From positions 1 to 64,000 of the forward strand of contig JAHBSM010000004.1 in NCBI GenBank assembly GCA_019639115.1: a stretch of DNA of 64,000 bases, in the 5' to 3' direction. Source of the DNA: Acidobacteriota bacterium. GTDB taxonomy: Bacteria > Acidobacteriota > Blastocatellia > Pyrinomonadales > Pyrinomonadaceae. Below the pieces are notes generated by a model. The model was not told the origin of the DNA. It was given only the letters and a program-made list of their open reading frames with translations, and did not search any database. The position numbers were made by a program, and so were the translations under genes. Shown here piece after piece: positions 51,569 to 60,609 of this stretch (position 1 is its first letter; every line of letters begins with the position of its first letter).

Positions 51569-51600
51569 CCTTCAGTGCATCGTGCATTTGCGACTGAAGG
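51569..51600. repeat. Inverted repeat in the GNAT-exonuclease divergent gap
   Basis: CCTTCAGT at 51569-51576 pairs with ACTGAAGG at 51593-51600 over a 16-nt loop. It is in the 250-bp gap, 72 bp before the GNAT start on that strand. Possible operator or leader hairpin; nothing else clear is seen in the gap. Confidence 0.4.
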
Positions 51601-51747
51601 TGCAGCCTCATTCATACAGCAGAATTTAGTAAGATAGTGCAGGTTTTGAACAACGTTGCGCGGGCGGTTTCCGGGTGGCGCGCTCGGTGTGTTACATTTG
51701 ACCTGCCGTCAGACGCCCGGGCCGCAAAATGCGGTGCTTAGTTATAA

Positions 51748-52599
51748 ATGCTCAAGAACGCGATACCAGAGTTGGCTCTCTTTTTCGACATGGAATGGGT
51801 CCCCGATGCTGCAGGGGCTCGACGATTGTACGACCTGCCGGACGATACCTCTGAGATAGATGCAATGCAGGCGCTCTGGGAGCGGTCGCCTCAGCACGAT
51901 GCTGAACGCAACCCGAGGCCATTTCTCAAATACATGTTCTCCAGGGTCGTTTCGATCGCGTTCCTTTCCCGGAGAACCTACTTTGATTCCGACCGCAGCC
52001 GAAAAGTCGAATTTGGCCTCAATTCGCTTCCAAAGCTGCCGGTCGAAGGGCGAGACGTCAACGAAGCCGAGATCATCGAACGTTTTCTTTATTTTGTCGG
52101 GGAACGCAGGCCGCAGCTTGTCGGATTCAATTCCGCCGAATCCGATCTGCAGGTTCTGATCCAGCGTGGACTGATCAATGAGGTCAGTGCTCCGGCTTTC
52201 TGCCAACGGCCGGACAAGCCGTGGGAAGGGCCGGATTATTTTGATTCGCGTAACAGCGAGGCCCATCTAGATATCATCAAGCGCCTTTCGGGCGGTGCGA
52301 TGACGCCGCGATTGGATGAACTCGCCAAGCTTTGCGGATTTCCGGGTAAGATCGATGTCAAAGGCGACCAGGTGACCGATCTGTGGCTGGAAGGCGATCT
52401 TACAAAGATAATCGAGTACAATCAGATCGATACGCTGAATACTTATCTGGTCTGGCTGAGGCTCGTCTATTTTGCCGGTAAATTGTCAGAAGACGATTAC
52501 TTTGAAGAACTCCAAACGTTCCGCTATTTCCTTGAAGCTGAATCGGGAAAGGCCGAAAAGGCGTTTTTGGCGGATTTCTTAGCCGCCTGGCCCGAATGA
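51748..52599 (+). CDS. PolB-like 3'-5' exonuclease domain protein
   Basis: A 283-residue protein of the predicted exonuclease family related to the PolB proofreading domain. Acidic motifs are LFFDMEWVPD (Asp/Glu), QLVGFNSAESDLQVLIQRG, and YNQIDTLNTYLVWLR (Asp), matching ExoI, II and III. It probably degrades single-stranded DNA or RNA ends; the role is unknown. It is 4 bp upstream of the FkbM gene. Confidence 0.88.
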   Translation: MLKNAIPELALFFDMEWVPDAAGARRLYDLPDDTSEIDAMQALWERSPQHDAERNPRPFLKYMFSRVVSIAFLSRRTYFDSDRSRKVEFGLNSLPKLPVEGRDVNEAEIIERFLYFVGERRPQLVGFNSAESDLQVLIQRGLINEVSAPAFCQRPDKPWEGPDYFDSRNSEAHLDIIKRLSGGAMTPRLDELAKLCGFPGKIDVKGDQVTDLWLEGDLTKIIEYNQIDTLNTYLVWLRLVYFAGKLSEDDYFEELQTFRYFLEAESGKAEKAFLADFLAAWPE

Positions 52600-52603
52600 A
52601 AGC

Positions 52604-53332
52604 ATGATCCCGTACATTAGACAGGCAGCCCGATTTTTCTTTGGCAGAGTAGCGCCTCGTCGGCCGTATCGCGTCGTGAGAGGCCCGCTTCGGGGTTCTA
52701 GATTCGTACTGGGTTCACTGTCAGGTGAGGGCGGCGGAGCTTCGGTCTATTTCGATATGATGGAGACCGAACAAACGGCAGAGATGCTCCGGTCGATCAG
52801 CTCCGGTGGAGTTTTCTTTGATATCGGAGCAAATGTCGGCTACTACTCGATCCTCGCTTCCAGGCTGGTGGGTGCCAACGGTCGTGTAGTCGCTTTCGAA
52901 CCAGTTGTCAGAAATCTCGCCTATTTGCAGCGGCACGTGGAGTTGAACTCGGCGTGGAACGTTACGGTTCTGCCATTCGCGGTCGCCGGCGAGAACGGCA
53001 TCCTCTCATTTTCGACCGGGCCTGATAATGCGATGGGAAGTATCGATAGGTCGGGCGGCTCGGCTGATGTATTGGTACCCGCCGTAACTCTTGATGACAT
53101 TTCGAGCCGGTTGGGCCTGATACCTGACGTGATAAAGATCGACGTGGAAGGGGCCGAGATGGAGGTGCTGGAGGGAGGCCGCCGAACGATCGGCGATCGC
53201 GGCCCTACCATATTTCTCTCGACTCACTCGACAGAGCTGCGCAGCTCGTGCCTCGATCTTCTCCAGGATCTTGGGTACGAGACGCGTCCGTTGGTCGAGG
53301 GAGATGCACACGAATTCATTGCGCGACGTTAG
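52604..53332 (+). CDS. FkbM-family methyltransferase
   Basis: A 242-residue SAM-dependent methyltransferase of the FkbM type. SAM motif FFDIGANVGYYSILASRLVGANGRVVAFEP (residues about 67-96) and the later VDVEGAEMEVLEGG-like tract DVIKIDVEGAEMEVLEG are typical. Members methylate sugars or polyketides; the substrate here is unknown. The ORF starts at ATG 52604 and ends before the DNA methyltransferase start. Confidence 0.9.
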   Translation: MIPYIRQAARFFFGRVAPRRPYRVVRGPLRGSRFVLGSLSGEGGGASVYFDMMETEQTAEMLRSISSGGVFFDIGANVGYYSILASRLVGANGRVVAFEPVVRNLAYLQRHVELNSAWNVTVLPFAVAGENGILSFSTGPDNAMGSIDRSGGSADVLVPAVTLDDISSRLGLIPDVIKIDVEGAEMEVLEGGRRTIGDRGPTIFLSTHSTELRSSCLDLLQDLGYETRPLVEGDAHEFIARR

Positions 53333-53351
53333 TCATCCAGATCAGCCGCAT

Positions 53352-54146
53352 ATGGAGCTTTACAGGATCTATCAAGAGAATTGCATCGAGACCCTCAGCA
53401 ATATGGACGAGGGGCTGCTGGACATGACCATCACCAGTCCTCCGTACGACGATCTGAGGGAGTATAACGGCTACCATTTTCCGGTCGAAGAGATCGCTTC
53501 GGGGCTCTTTCGGGCCACGAAGCAGGGCGGTGTCGTGATCTGGGTCGTCGGCGACAGGACAGTCAACGGCGACGAAACTCTGTCCAGCTTTAAGCATGCG
53601 TTCGCGTTCAAAGAGGCCGGATTTCGCGTGCACGACACAATGATCTACGCTAAGAACAATCCGATCCCGAGCGATTGCGGCAAACGTTACCGACAGTGTT
53701 TCGAGTATATGTTCTGCTTCTCGAAAGGGCAGCCGGTCACGTTCAATCCTCTGACCTTACCTATCAAACAGGAAAAGAAGTTCAAATCGTTTCGCATCAC
53801 CAAGATAGGCCGCAACGACCTGGCTCATGATCACATTGCTCCGAAAGAACGCAAGCTGAACAATATCTTCTTCTACAACGTAGGGACGTCTAGCTCAAAG
53901 GACAAGATCGCGTTCGATCATCCGGCGATATTTCCCGAACAGCTCGTTGAAGATCAGATCCGGACCTGGACGAACCCCGGGGATCTGGTCTATGACTGCT
54001 TTATGGGCAGCGGAACGACCGCAAAGACGGCTCATCTGCTAGGGCGAAAATGGATCGGCAGTGAGATTTCGGCGGAATACGTGAGACTCGCACTATCTCG
54101 GATAGCCCCGTACCTACAGGAAGAAAGGATTTCCGGTACCGGATGA
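53352..54146 (+). CDS. Beta-class DNA methyltransferase, TSPPY motif, probably N4-cytosine
   Basis: A 264-residue site-specific DNA methyltransferase. Motif IV TSPPYDDLREY (residues about 28-38) comes before the SAM motif CFMGSGTTAKTAHLLGRKW (about 217-235), so it has beta-class order. The TSPPY form suggests N4-methylcytosine, but N6-adenine cannot be excluded. There is no adjacent nuclease gene, so it looks like an orphan. ATG 53352 begins the domain; earlier ATGs at 53271 and 53304 overlap the FkbM gene and are less likely. Confidence 0.88.
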   Translation: MELYRIYQENCIETLSNMDEGLLDMTITSPPYDDLREYNGYHFPVEEIASGLFRATKQGGVVIWVVGDRTVNGDETLSSFKHAFAFKEAGFRVHDTMIYAKNNPIPSDCGKRYRQCFEYMFCFSKGQPVTFNPLTLPIKQEKKFKSFRITKIGRNDLAHDHIAPKERKLNNIFFYNVGTSSSKDKIAFDHPAIFPEQLVEDQIRTWTNPGDLVYDCFMGSGTTAKTAHLLGRKWIGSEISAEYVRLALSRIAPYLQEERISGTG

Positions 54147-54180
54147 CAACCAAACCGAAGTTGAGAACGTCTGAGCAAGT

Positions 54181-54717
54181 ATGAAACACCTTTTTGTCAT
54201 CTTTTTGCTCGTGGCCGCGGGTGCGGCAGCCGCAAGTGCTCAACCGAGGCCGGTAGCACAGGAAAGCCGGCCGAAACCGCCTCCTGCACCGGAATCGGTA
54301 AATGCCAAATACGAAGGCGGAATGGTCGGATTCTCAAAGAAGGCCGATGGAACTATCACCTTTGATGACATAAATGAACGACTTAGGTTCTCGACGGCTG
54401 ACGCCAAGCCGCTGTTTGAGATCCCTTACGACTCCCTTCTTGTCATTTATCCGCAATCACAGGCCGTTACTTCTACGACCGGCAGTGTCGTGCGAGCTCT
54501 ACCGTTGCCGGGCGCGGTGCTGGGTGGTTTCATCAAAGAAAAGCGTCGATATATCGTGATCCACTATGCCGATCCGGATATCAACGTCGAAGGCACGTTA
54601 AATTTTCGGATCGATGATAAGGACCTCCTGGATTCGGTCATACAAACGCTTGCTGACAAGGCCGAAATGGTCGCTCGAGGTGATGCCTTTTATCGGCGTA
54701 AACGCAGCACTAATTGA
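54181..54717 (+). CDS. Small exported protein of unknown function
   Basis: A 178-residue protein with a clear signal peptide (FVIFLLVAAGAAAASA) and then a Pro-rich linker (RPKPPPAPES). The mature part has beta-rich tracts (GMVGFSKKADGTITFDD, PYDSLLVIYPQSQAV, RRYIVIHYADPD) with no known motif. It is exported to the periplasm. Its last 8 bp overlap the convergent rsmE stop. Confidence 0.72.
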   Translation: MKHLFVIFLLVAAGAAAASAQPRPVAQESRPKPPPAPESVNAKYEGGMVGFSKKADGTITFDDINERLRFSTADAKPLFEIPYDSLLVIYPQSQAVTSTTGSVVRALPLPGAVLGGFIKEKRRYIVIHYADPDINVEGTLNFRIDDKDLLDSVIQTLADKAEMVARGDAFYRRKRSTN

Positions 54718-55435
54718 TATCGCCAAACCTGTGCTGCAATATCGCCGTCAATGCGATAGCAGCGGTCTCGGCCCTCATGATCCTGCCTCCGAGCGTCACG
54801 ATCGTAAATCCGGCGTCCCTGGCCTTTGCGATCTCTGAGTCGTCCCAGCCGCCTTTTGGGCCGATCACAGCCGACAGCAGATCAGTAGTGGGATGTTGTA
54901 CGATCGGGCCGCCATCGCGCTCCGAAAAGAAAAGACGCTCTCCTGACGATGGCCCGTCAAGGAACTGCGATACATCCATTGGATCCGCTATCTCCATTAA
55001 CTTCGCTCGGCCGCATTGTTTTGCCGCGTCGAGGGCGATCCGTTCCCAACGAACCATTCGCTTTGATATATCGCGCAGCGTCATCTCGCTTCTGATCGAC
55101 GCTAACGGAACAAGCCTGACGATGCCGAGTTCGACGCATTTTTGAACTATCAAGTCGTATCGTTCGCCGGGTATCACGACCGAGCCGAGTGTGATCGAAA
55201 GCGGCGATTCCGGAGCCGACGGCTCGACAGGGCCTATCACAGTCGCTCTGACCGCATTACGGTCAACATCATCGACAACTGCCGCATATTCGCTCCCTTC
55301 GCCATCGAACACGCGTATCTCAGCTCCGCTCTTCAATCGAAGCACGTCTCGGGCATGATGTGCCTCAGCGGCAGGGAACTCGAACGTACCTGCTTCGATC
55401 AAATTGCGCGGAATATGGAAACGTCGTAGGGTCAT
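54710..55435 (-). CDS. rsmE: 16S rRNA m3U1498 methyltransferase
   Basis: A 241-residue RsmE of the SPOUT class. The N-terminal PUA-like part (FHIPRNLIEAGTFEFPAAEAHH) is followed by the knotted domain with ITLGSVVIPGERYDLIVQKCVELGI, AVIGPKGGWDDSEIAKARDAG and TLGGRIMRAETAAIAL. It methylates U1498 of 16S rRNA. ATG overlaps the stop of the next gene (ATGA), so it is coupled to the unknown gene upstream. Confidence 0.95.
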   Translation of the reverse strand: MTLRRFHIPRNLIEAGTFEFPAAEAHHARDVLRLKSGAEIRVFDGEGSEYAAVVDDVDRNAVRATVIGPVEPSAPESPLSITLGSVVIPGERYDLIVQKCVELGIVRLVPLASIRSEMTLRDISKRMVRWERIALDAAKQCGRAKLMEIADPMDVSQFLDGPSSGERLFFSERDGGPIVQHPTTDLLSAVIGPKGGWDDSEIAKARDAGFTIVTLGGRIMRAETAAIALTAILQHRFGDIN

Positions 55436-56001
55436 TTTCCCGTCATATCAAGTTGCCCGAAGTTCGCGATGTACTCGGCTGATCGGGCCCGCATCCTTAC
55501 CCAATCTTCGATCAGGTCGGGCGTCTGCATCCAGATCGAGAACCAACGCAGCAGTTCGGCGTCCCAGAGGCCGAATGTAGCGTCCGAAGCCGCAGCCCGT
55601 TCCAACTGTTCTTTCTTTTCTATTACAGATCTACGAAGGAGGAACAGGCCGCGTTTGTCATCCGACTCCCTGTAACGTTCGCGCAGCCGTTCGATCCTTT
55701 TGAACGTCGATATTGCAGCCGCGGGCCCCGAAAGGTCAAAAAGCCCGTCAATATCTGCCTCGTATGTCCGTTCGCTGAAACGTCTAATGTGGAGCTCCAT
55801 CAACTCAGAGTGTCTGAGTACGGCTCCTTCGTCCGCAAGCGTTCGGGCTATGGCCATCGGTGCCGGCACCGTTTCGCTGCCGAAAACGCCGGCCACAGCC
55901 TCTTCTATCGCCTCGATCTCAGCAGCGCCGACGCTCTCGCAATCGAGCTTTTCCCAGACCTCGATCATCAGATCTTCCAATGTCTTGGCTTGCCATGACA
56001 T
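55432..56001 (-). CDS. Hypothetical protein, soluble, helical
   Basis: A 189-residue acidic protein with long predicted helices (LEDLMIEVWEKLDCESVGAAEIEAIEEAV..., KEQLERAAASDATFGLWDAELLRWF). No signal or membrane segment. The family is not recognised. It is between rfaE2 and rsmE on the same strand, 21 bp after the first and overlapping the second, so it belongs to the heptose-rsmE run by position only. Confidence 0.68.
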   Translation of the reverse strand: MSWQAKTLEDLMIEVWEKLDCESVGAAEIEAIEEAVAGVFGSETVPAPMAIARTLADEGAVLRHSELMELHIRRFSERTYEADIDGLFDLSGPAAAISTFKRIERLRERYRESDDKRGLFLLRRSVIEKKEQLERAAASDATFGLWDAELLRWFSIWMQTPDLIEDWVRMRARSAEYIANFGQLDMTGK

Positions 56002-56022
56002 AACGTAGATCGCCGCCTGAAC

Positions 56023-56505
56023 TCAGTCCTGTGCGAGTCGAGCTATCAGTTCCGTCGAAGAATGGTCCTTTGGGTCTCCGGTTATCGCGACCCGGCCGCC
56101 ATAGCTCAGCACGGTCTCGCGTTCCGGCACACTCTCAACGGTGTAATCGGTGCCTTTTGCGTGAATGTCGGGCCGAATGGCAAGGAGCAGTTCGGTCACG
56201 GTCGGCTCGTCAAATATTGTCACAAGGTCCACTCCTTTTACCGCTGCGACCAGTTCCGCTCGCTCATTTTCTGATACGATCGGGCGGTTTTCACCCTTTA
56301 GCGATCGAGCCTGACGATCGGAATTGATCCCGACGACGAGCACGTCCCCGAGCGTTCGTGCCTCTTGCAGATACCTGACATGCCCGACGTGGAGCAGGTC
56401 GAAACAGCCGTTGGCCATAACGATCACCGCCCCGCCTTCTCTAAGTTCGAGGACGCGGCGGGTCAATTCCTCTCGATCGACGATGGGTGCTCGCAAGTTG
56501 CTCAT
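56023..56505 (-). CDS. rfaE2: D-glycero-beta-D-manno-heptose 1-phosphate adenylyltransferase
   Basis: A 160-residue nucleotidyltransferase. The N-terminal tract [28 protein letters not shown] carries the HxGH motif (residues about 37-46), with [16 protein letters not shown] next. It makes ADP-heptose from heptose-1-phosphate. It is the second half of the split HldE system, just downstream of rfaE1 with a 4-bp overlap, and feeds LPS inner-core synthesis. Also named hldC. Confidence 0.93.
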   Translation of the reverse strand: MSNLRAPIVDREELTRRVLELREGGAVIVMANGCFDLLHVGHVRYLQEARTLGDVLVVGINSDRQARSLKGENRPIVSENERAELVAAVKGVDLVTIFDEPTVTELLLAIRPDIHAKGTDYTVESVPERETVLSYGGRVAITGDPKDHSSTELIARLAQD

Positions 56506-57506
56506 GCAGAACCGGCGGCCTCCCGATCAGGCGATCCGCCTTCGAGCGAAGAGCAAAGTTCGTCTGCCGACACGGTTGCCGTCCTCTTTTTCATCACTAC
56601 GATACCGCCGGCGTGGTTGGCGATCATCGCCGCTTCGTAATGCGTCAGTCCCGACGCGATCCCGAGGGCAAATGCCGCGATCACGGTGTCGCCGGCTCCG
56701 GTCACATCGACGGGTTCGGTAGGCCCGACCGCATCGATGTGCCTCATCTCGCCGTCAGCGGCATACAGCGTCATCCCTTGATTGCCGTTGGTCACAAGCA
56801 GCGACCGCATCCCAAGCCGCCGGCACAGTTCTACGCGATCGTCGTCTGTGTGGTCCCGGCCCAGCATTGCTTCGGCTTCCTCGCGATTTGGTGTAGCAGA
56901 AGCGGCACCGGCAAGATCTTCCAGTCTGAAACGAGAATCGACTATCACCTCTATATCACGCCGGTCAGCTTCGGCCTTTACTGCGTCAAATACTCTGCGG
57001 CATGCCGCCCCATATCCGTAATCTGAGAATATGACCGCTTCAGCTTCTGATACTGCAGAGGCCGCCTCCTCCGCCAGCCGCTTGATATCATCGTCTGCAA
57101 CGGGCGAGCGATCCTCGTAGTCGATCCGGATCACTTGCTGGCGGACCGCGTGCGGCTGGCCGGCGAGTACGCGAACCTTCGTCGTGGTCGGCCTCGATAC
57201 GGTGATGGAGTGTCTGAGATCGATCGACGCCGTCGCGAGTTCGTCGGCGAGCAGCCGGCCATTTGCATCGTCACCAATGAACCCGGCCAAGGTTACCTCT
57301 GCTCCGAGCCGTGCGGCGTTCGCGGCTGCGTTCGCTGCGCCACCGGGCAGCGTCAGGGTCTCGTCGTGCCGCAGAATGAAAACAGGCGCCTCGCGCGAGA
57401 CCCTCGATATCGAGCCGTGCAGATACTGGTCTGCGACTATGTCGCCTATGACCGCGATCCGGCGTCCGGGAAATGAGGAACGAACGATATGTGCCAGGTC
57501 CTGCAT
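56502..57506 (-). CDS. rfaE1: D-glycero-beta-D-manno-heptose-7-phosphate kinase
   Basis: A 334-residue PfkB-family sugar kinase. Features are [43 protein letters not shown], and the catalytic [21 protein letters not shown] near the C-terminus (Asp in GAGD). It phosphorylates heptose-7-phosphate at C1. The kinase and the adenylyltransferase, fused as HldE in many Gram-negatives, are separate genes here. The run continues with an unknown gene and rsmE. Also named hldA. Confidence 0.92.
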   Translation of the reverse strand: MQDLAHIVRSSFPGRRIAVIGDIVADQYLHGSISRVSREAPVFILRHDETLTLPGGAANAAANAARLGAEVTLAGFIGDDANGRLLADELATASIDLRHSITVSRPTTTKVRVLAGQPHAVRQQVIRIDYEDRSPVADDDIKRLAEEAASAVSEAEAVIFSDYGYGAACRRVFDAVKAEADRRDIEVIVDSRFRLEDLAGAASATPNREEAEAMLGRDHTDDDRVELCRRLGMRSLLVTNGNQGMTLYAADGEMRHIDAVGPTEPVDVTGAGDTVIAAFALGIASGLTHYEAAMIANHAGGIVVMKKRTATVSADELCSSLEGGSPDREAAGSA

Positions 57507-57546
57507 GATCTACGGCGAATTATCGCAAAATTGGGGCCCTATCGAA

Positions 57547-57578
57547 AATGGCCGACAGTCAAGCGACCGCCGGCCATT
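57547..57578 (-). terminator. Terminator-like hairpin after the FG-GAP gene
   Basis: AATGGCCG at 57547-57554 and CGGCCATT at 57571-57578 form a perfect 8-bp stem over a 16-nt loop. On the minus strand it is followed by TTC, so it can end the FG-GAP transcript, 22 bp after its stop. Confidence 0.6.
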
Positions 57579-57600
57579 GATCCAGGTCAAGGACAGAACG

Positions 57601-58569
57601 TCAGTGTGTATCGAAGCTGGCGATCGGGAAGTCATTCGATGCTCCCCACTGATTGGTGATCAGATTGCCGCCCACGCTCGTGTATGCGTAGAACGTCCCG
57701 TTGGAATCGCGCCACACACCGATATCGGTCTTTCCGTCGCCGTCATAATCGCCTTGGCACAATAGATCAGTACTGGTCAGGCCGAATCCATATGCACGGA
57801 TACCGTTGTCGGAACTTCTGAGGATATACCAGGTAAGGCTAGGAGCGGCCAGCGTACCTTCGCGAACGACCGCGAAATCCGTCTTGCCGTCACCATCGTA
57901 ATCGCCCGGCACGACCAGGTCGTTCGACAAGCCCCAGCCCATAACCATCAGGCTGTTGTCAGTTGATTTTTGAACAAAGAAAGTAGCCTGTGACGCAGCG
58001 GTTGCACCCGGACGCTGAACCGCCCAATCGAACTTGCCGTCGCCGTCGTAATCGCCGGGCGCCGTGTAATCCGTAGCTAGGCCGAACTGCCCGGCGCGTA
58101 TCTGGTTATTCGAACTCTGATAGACGTACCAGATCAGCCCGCCATTCGAACGGCGTGCGACCGCGACATCCGTTTTGCCGTCGCCGTCATAGTCTCGGGC
58201 GACTGGTTCGTCACCGGTCTGGCCCCACTGAAAAGCCGAGAAGGTGTTGCCGTTGCTGTTGAGACGGAACCAGATACCCGACGAATCGCGCCAGACCGAG
58301 ATATCGGCCTTGCCGTCGCCATCGTAATCGCCCGGCGTCATGAAATCCTCATTCGAGAGCCCGAAGCCCTGGAACGTGACGCCGCCGGCGGATTTGTTGA
58401 TATACCAGATGTTTGTACTGGGGCGAAAGACAGCGAAATCTGTCTTGCCGTCGCCGTCGAAGTCAACCGCACGTCGGAGCATGACCTGAGCCGATGCGGT
58501 CAACGAAAACAAAGCGGTCAGGGCCAGTGCGAACGCAAAGCGGTGAACAAAGTGGTTCAGAGATCTCAT
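57601..58569 (-). CDS. Exported FG-GAP/VCBS repeat protein
   Basis: A 322-residue secreted protein with a signal peptide (FALALTALFSLTASA). It has six repeats of about 45-55 residues, each with a calcium-type loop DYDGDGKTD (the first is DFDGDGKTD; others carry DGDGKAD or DGDGKFD), as in beta-propeller FG-GAP proteins. Aromatic tracts (W-Y/F-x, such as NIWYIN and GIWFRL) lie in each blade. It may bind ligands or partners at the cell surface. A promoter on its strand (TTGCCA-N18-TATAGT) lies 70 bp upstream. Confidence 0.82.
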   Translation of the reverse strand: MRSLNHFVHRFAFALALTALFSLTASAQVMLRRAVDFDGDGKTDFAVFRPSTNIWYINKSAGGVTFQGFGLSNEDFMTPGDYDGDGKADISVWRDSSGIWFRLNSNGNTFSAFQWGQTGDEPVARDYDGDGKTDVAVARRSNGGLIWYVYQSSNNQIRAGQFGLATDYTAPGDYDGDGKFDWAVQRPGATAASQATFFVQKSTDNSLMVMGWGLSNDLVVPGDYDGDGKTDFAVVREGTLAAPSLTWYILRSSDNGIRAYGFGLTSTDLLCQGDYDGDGKTDIGVWRDSNGTFYAYTSVGGNLITNQWGASNDFPIASFDTH

Positions 58570-58640
58570 TTTAATACTTCCTTAGAAAATTGCCCGCACG
58601 ATCAGCTACACCGGCCTGTCCGTGCAATAAAGATTGTTTA

Positions 58641-58670
58641 ACTATACTACGCCGGTCGCCTCGTTGGCAA
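58641..58670 (-). promoter_or_regulatory. Promoter of the FG-GAP gene
   Basis: On the minus strand TTGCCA (complement of 58665-58670), 18 bp, TATAGT (complement of 58641-58646). AAGGAAG lies just before the ATG at 58569. Confidence 0.5.
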
Positions 58671-58747
58671 TCAATTTCGTCGCGGCGATCTTTTACGACG
58701 TTAGACGCTCTGCGAGCCGATTTGGTTCGCGTCACGGCAAAAAAAGA

Positions 58748-60343
58748 TCAGCTTCGGGACTGTGAGATCGTCAACGCCTGTCCTCCGATCGTGATCGTGC
58801 CGGTCCGCGATATCGTAGGATTCGGGGTCACTCGAAATGTGACCGTTGTTGTGCCCGAATTGGTCTCCGGGCTCATTACTTTTATCCATCTGACCTGTGA
58901 CCGAACGAGGTAGTCGCAGTTTGCACCGGGTGTGATGTTCACTGTGAATACGCCGCCCTTGGTCGGCACGGTCATCGTCGTTCCCGCCGGAGCAAAGCTG
59001 CAGACCGTGGGCGTCTGCATCGCTTTGAACACGTTAAGCCGTCCGCCGGTCTTGACGTAGGTGGCCCAATTCGTCGGCGTCGTCAGCACGTCAACATTGT
59101 TCAGGATCGAGGCCTTTAACGACGCGACCGAGAGGTCCGGCCTGTAGGCCGCGAGCAGTGCAACTGCACCCGTCACGTGCGGCGTGGCCATCGAAGTGCC
59201 GCTCAGCGTGGCCGTCGCCGTATTGGATGTGTTGTACGTGCTCAAGACGCTTGAGCCGGGAGCTGCCAGATCTACCGCGACAGGGCCGTAGCTCGAGAAG
59301 CCGGACTTCGAATCCGTATTGGTAGATGACGCCACGCCGATAATGCTCGGGCTCGTGTAGCTGACCGGATAGCTCGGCGTAACATCGTTATTGATATTGT
59401 CGTTGCCAGCGGCAAATACATTTACAATGCCGGCTTCACCCATGGCGTCTATGCCGTCCTTCGTCGCCTGATCGTATCCGCAGGCTTCACCACAGCCGCC
59501 GTACGAATTGTTGGTCGCACGGATATTTACGCCTCTGAGCTTCATCATGCGGATGTACGCATACGCATTCACAAGCATCGCCGAAGTCGAATCGGTCCCG
59601 TTCGGGCTGTAGATCTTGATCGGCATGATCTTGACCGACCAGTTGACGCCGACCACGTTGAGGCCGTTGTTGCCGACGGCTCCGATCGTGCCCGCCGTAT
59701 GTGTGCCGTGGCCTCCGGCATCGTCGATCGGATCGTTGTCGTTGTAAAAGAAATCCCAGCCGTACACGTCGTCCACGAATCCATTACCATCGTCGTCAAC
59801 GCCGTTCCCGGGTATCTCGCCGGTATTGACCCAGGCATTCGCCGCCAGGTCCTGATGCGTGTATCGCATCCCGGTGTCGATGTCCGCGACGACTACGCTC
59901 GAGCTTCCCGTAGACAGGTCCCACGCGGACGGAGCCGAAATGCGTCCGAGGCCGTACATGCCCGAAGCGGAGAATGAGGGGTCGTTTGGCGTGAGCAGCA
60001 GGTGGTAATAGTAGTTCGGCTGAGCAAACTCGACACCCGCCATATCGCTGAGGTCCTTGACCGCATCTGACACGGCCAGTCCCGAAGGCAGCGTCACACG
60101 TGCCCAGCGTTTATCGCCGAGCACCTCAGTGACCGAAGCTCCGAGCCGCATCGATGCGGAACGAGCGATCGCCGAGTCAGCGCCGTCGGTAAATTTGACC
60201 AGTACCTCGTTAGGCACCCATTTCCCGGACGTCTGAGCGAAGCCGGTCCCGGCCGATGCGAGAACACACAGAGCCGCCGCTGCGGCAGCTCTAAGAACGA
60301 ATATACGTCTGCTCATCTTACTACTCTGTCGTCGGAGCATCAT
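58748..60343 (-). CDS. Secreted subtilisin-like serine protease (S8) with C-terminal BACON-like domain
   Basis: A 531-residue protein. A signal peptide (IFVLRAAAAAALCVLASAGTGFA) is followed by an I9-type propeptide (EVLVKFTDGAD, SLPSGL-like tract). The S8 triad is VADIDTG (Asp), GHGTHTAGTIGA (His), and LSGTSMATPHVTG (Ser), with the oxyanion Asn in RATNNSYGG or AAGNDNINN. The last 85 residues (CSFAPAGTTMTVPTKGGVFTVNIT...) resemble BACON or Ig-like domains. ATG 60316 is an alternative start. Confidence 0.9.
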   Translation of the reverse strand: MMLRRQSSKMSRRIFVLRAAAAAALCVLASAGTGFAQTSGKWVPNEVLVKFTDGADSAIARSASMRLGASVTEVLGDKRWARVTLPSGLAVSDAVKDLSDMAGVEFAQPNYYYHLLLTPNDPSFSASGMYGLGRISAPSAWDLSTGSSSVVVADIDTGMRYTHQDLAANAWVNTGEIPGNGVDDDGNGFVDDVYGWDFFYNDNDPIDDAGGHGTHTAGTIGAVGNNGLNVVGVNWSVKIMPIKIYSPNGTDSTSAMLVNAYAYIRMMKLRGVNIRATNNSYGGCGEACGYDQATKDGIDAMGEAGIVNVFAAGNDNINNDVTPSYPVSYTSPSIIGVASSTNTDSKSGFSSYGPVAVDLAAPGSSVLSTYNTSNTATATLSGTSMATPHVTGAVALLAAYRPDLSVASLKASILNNVDVLTTPTNWATYVKTGGRLNVFKAMQTPTVCSFAPAGTTMTVPTKGGVFTVNITPGANCDYLVRSQVRWIKVMSPETNSGTTTVTFRVTPNPTISRTGTITIGGQALTISQSRS

Positions 60344-60373
60344 TAGCTCAGATCAATGTCGGAGGAAATTTGG

Positions 60374-60450
60374 TGGGGCGGCTAGTGGGATTCGAACCCA
60401 CGACATCTTGAACCACAATCAAGCGCTCTAACCACTGAACTATAGCCGCC
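60374..60450 (-). tRNA. tRNA-His (GTG)
   Basis: Minus-strand cloverleaf from 60450 to 60377 plus an encoded CCA at 60376-60374. The anticodon loop TTGTGGT gives GTG. The 5' end starts with the extra G(-1) opposite C73, as expected for tRNA-His. T-arm GGGTTCGAATCCC is present. Confidence 0.96.
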
Positions 60451-60492
60451 GCATCTGTCGATATGTCAATGATCTCGGTTGAGATCGAACTT

Positions 60493-60566
60493 CGCCCCCG
60501 GCAGGACTCGAACCTGCGGCCCACAGCTTAGAAGGCTGTTGCTCTATCCGGCTGAGCTACGGGAGC
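60493..60566 (-). tRNA. tRNA-Arg (TCT)
   Basis: Minus-strand cloverleaf with acceptor GCTCCCG/CGGGGGC, anticodon loop CTTCTAA giving TCT, and T-arm GCAGGTTCGAGTCCTGC. The CCA end is not encoded. It lies 42 bp upstream of tRNA-His and in the same direction as cmk. Confidence 0.95.
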
Positions 60567-60609
60567 ATGCCAAAAGCAACCGTTAGTTTATCGGCTGCCT
60601 ATGTTCAAG

